DNA from: an uncultured Spirochaetaceae bacterium
GTDB lineage: Bacteria > Spirochaetota > Spirochaetia > Sphaerochaetales > Sphaerochaetaceae
Direction: 5' to 3'
Assembly (NCBI GenBank): GCA_944389145.1
Contig: CALXLH010000017.1
Span: 1 to 44,160, forward strand
DNA: 44,160 nt
Part shown: piece by piece, positions 42,983 through 44,160 of the stretch
How positions within the stretch are numbered: position 1 is the first letter of the stretch
Layout of the letters: every line of letters begins with the position of its first letter
Translations under genes and position numbers: made by a program
The notes under the pieces: generated by a model
What the model saw: the letters and a program-made list of their open reading frames with translations, nothing else
Databases searched by the model: none
Told to the model about the DNA's origin: nothing

Positions 42983-44160
42983 GTGTGACTGGCATGGCTC
43001 ATTGCTAGAGGGTGAAAGACCCTTGAGAGAGTTGCAGTGCTTATCTCTAGCTGAACAGCAAGGGTGTCCATCGCGAGGTGGAATCTGAAGGAAGCTGTAG
43101 GCAAAGCCACGGGCCTGTGATGAGTGAGGCATCCATGGGTGGATGAGGGGACGAAACAAACCGAAATCCAACACTGCACGGAACCCATGGATGTAGATGT
43201 CTTAGGCTATATGGGGCGAAAGCAATGAATCTTACCCAGTGAGGTCTTGCCAGCGCCGAGGCTGCAATATCGCTTATGACAGCGTAGTAACAACGAATGG
43301 CGAGAAGTCAGCAGAGGTCATAGTACCGCCGAAGATGGATGAGGCGGGAAGGACTGAACCTAAGTCAGGATGAGTACAGATGGAAGTACCGAAGCAGAAA
43401 GACATCCGAAATGAACAGTTAGAACTGGAGCTGTTTCCTGAGGAGGCGACGGAATCGCCAAAAGAGGAGCAGTCGGAGATGACTGCGGAGAAGGAACCGG
43501 AGAGAAAATCCAGCGATGAAAGAGCCATCAGGAACGGAGACATTGCCCTCAGAAATGAGACGATGTCGTTCATCGTCTCCTATAAGACGATGGAAGATGC
43601 CTTTCGGAAGGTAGCGTCCAACAAAGGCTCAGCCGGAGTAGATGGAATGACGTGTGATGAACTCATGCCACATTTCCATAAGCACTGGCAGGAGATAAGG
43701 GAAGCGCTGTTAGGAAGGACATACAAACCCACACCTGTCAAAAGGGTGGAAATACCGAAGGATAACGGGAAGACAAGAAGCCTTGGGATACCCACTGTCA
43801 TAGACAGAGGAGTACAGCAGGCAGTAGCTACGGTACTGTCATGGATATATGAACCGATGTTCAGCGACGGCAGCTTCGGCTTCAGACCGGGACGGAGTGC
43901 CCATGATGCCCTCAGAAGATGCATCCAGTATGCGAATGATGGGTATGAATGGGTAGTCGACATGGACCTTGAGAAATATTTTGATACAGTACCGCAGAGC
44001 AAATTACTGGAGATGGTAAGCCAGACGGTGAAAGACGGAAGGGTCATCTCCCTTCTCTATAAGTTCATGAAGGCAGGAGTCGTGATGACTGATGGAGTAG
44101 TCATAGGCAGTGAGCAGGGCATACCGCAAGGAGGACCTCTTTCGCCGATACTAGCGAACA
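42983..44160 (+). mobile_element. Group II intron (5' part; runs past the window end)
   Basis: The element starts with GTGTG, matching the group II 5' consensus GUGYG, right after a Rho-independent terminator. About 397 nt of non-coding, structured sequence (42983-43379) correspond to ribozyme domains I to III and the start of domain IV, containing paired G-rich stretches and no gene. A reverse transcriptase frame follows at 43380. Insertion behind a terminator hairpin is typical of group IIC introns. Domains V and VI and the 3' splice site are outside the window. Confidence 0.82.
43380..44160 (+). CDS. Group II intron reverse transcriptase/maturase (partial)
   Basis: The first 260 residues of an intron-encoded reverse transcriptase, cut by the window end. 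After a charged 55-residue leader it shows NKGSAGVDGM (RT0/1), VKRVEIPKDNGKTRSLGIPTV-type RT1-2 region, FGFRPGRSAHDALR (RT2a), VVDMDLEKYFDTV (RT3, first catalytic Asp) and GIPQGGPLSPILAN (RT4). The YADD catalytic box and maturase domain X should lie beyond the end. ATG 43380 is preceded by CAGGATGAG, a modest ribosome site. It would splice and mobilise the surrounding intron. Confidence 0.93.
   Translation, partial: MEVPKQKDIRNEQLELELFPEEATESPKEEQSEMTAEKEPERKSSDERAIRNGDIALRNETMSFIVSYKTMEDAFRKVASNKGSAGVDGMTCDELMPHFHKHWQEIREALLGRTYKPTPVKRVEIPKDNGKTRSLGIPTVIDRGVQQAVATVLSWIYEPMFSDGSFGFRPGRSAHDALRRCIQYANDGYEWVVDMDLEKYFDTVPQSKLLEMVSQTVKDGRVISLLYKFMKAGVVMTDGVVIGSEQGIPQGGPLSPILAN

Overview
The window looks like chromosomal DNA of a GC-moderate bacterium, most likely a spirochaete of the Treponema/Sphaerochaeta kind and possibly gut-associated. 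That placement is an inference. It rests on solute-binding proteins whose signal peptides end in A-F-A-G-G-S-S-E style without a lipobox cysteine, on a very large LacI-sensor/AraC hybrid regulator, on YesMN-like two-component genes beside sugar ABC transporters, and on a dense load of carbohydrate genes. No marker gene settles the taxonomy.

Layout. 1-460: a minus-strand tRNA cluster (Ser-UGA, Ser-GCU, Arg-GCG, Ser-CGA and a cut-off Ser) behind a near-consensus sigma70 promoter. 531-9322: housekeeping and salvage genes: an ArsR repressor, a membrane M28 peptidase, YigZ, an aldo/keto reductase, a membrane-anchored zinc-finger/Nudix fusion, a Gfo/Idh/MocA oxidoreductase, deoC with a thymidine kinase-like gene, mutM and a TIM-barrel sugar isomerase. 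9371-38055: a pectin/hexuronate island. 38158 to the end: a visibly more AT-rich accessory segment with a DUF234-type ATPase, a transposase remnant, a large lipoprotein, a probably frameshifted coding remnant and the 5' part of a group II intron that runs off the window.

How the island works. Two binding-protein ABC importers (16842-19882 and 33414-36906) probably bring in pectin or rhamnogalacturonan oligosaccharides. Each neighbours its own regulator: a LytS-type kinase with an AraC response regulator, and a 1019-residue hybrid sensor/AraC protein. The carbohydrate-active enzymes (GH28, CE12-type esterase, CE15-like esterase, GH105) carry no signal peptide, so oligomers seem to be trimmed in the cytoplasm. 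Galacturonate is then converted by UxaC, UxaB and UxaA to 2-keto-3-deoxygluconate, phosphorylated by KdgK and split by a KDPG aldolase fused to a glyoxalase-fold domain. The uxaB-uxaA-uxaC genes lie in one tight operon with a BASS-family transporter in front and a KdgR-like IclR regulator behind. A 19-bp site that fits the enterobacterial KdgR operator at 18 of 19 positions lies between the aldolase and kdgK, so regulator, site and pathway appear together in one 20-kb stretch. KduI and KduD, needed for the unsaturated product of GH105, are not in the window.
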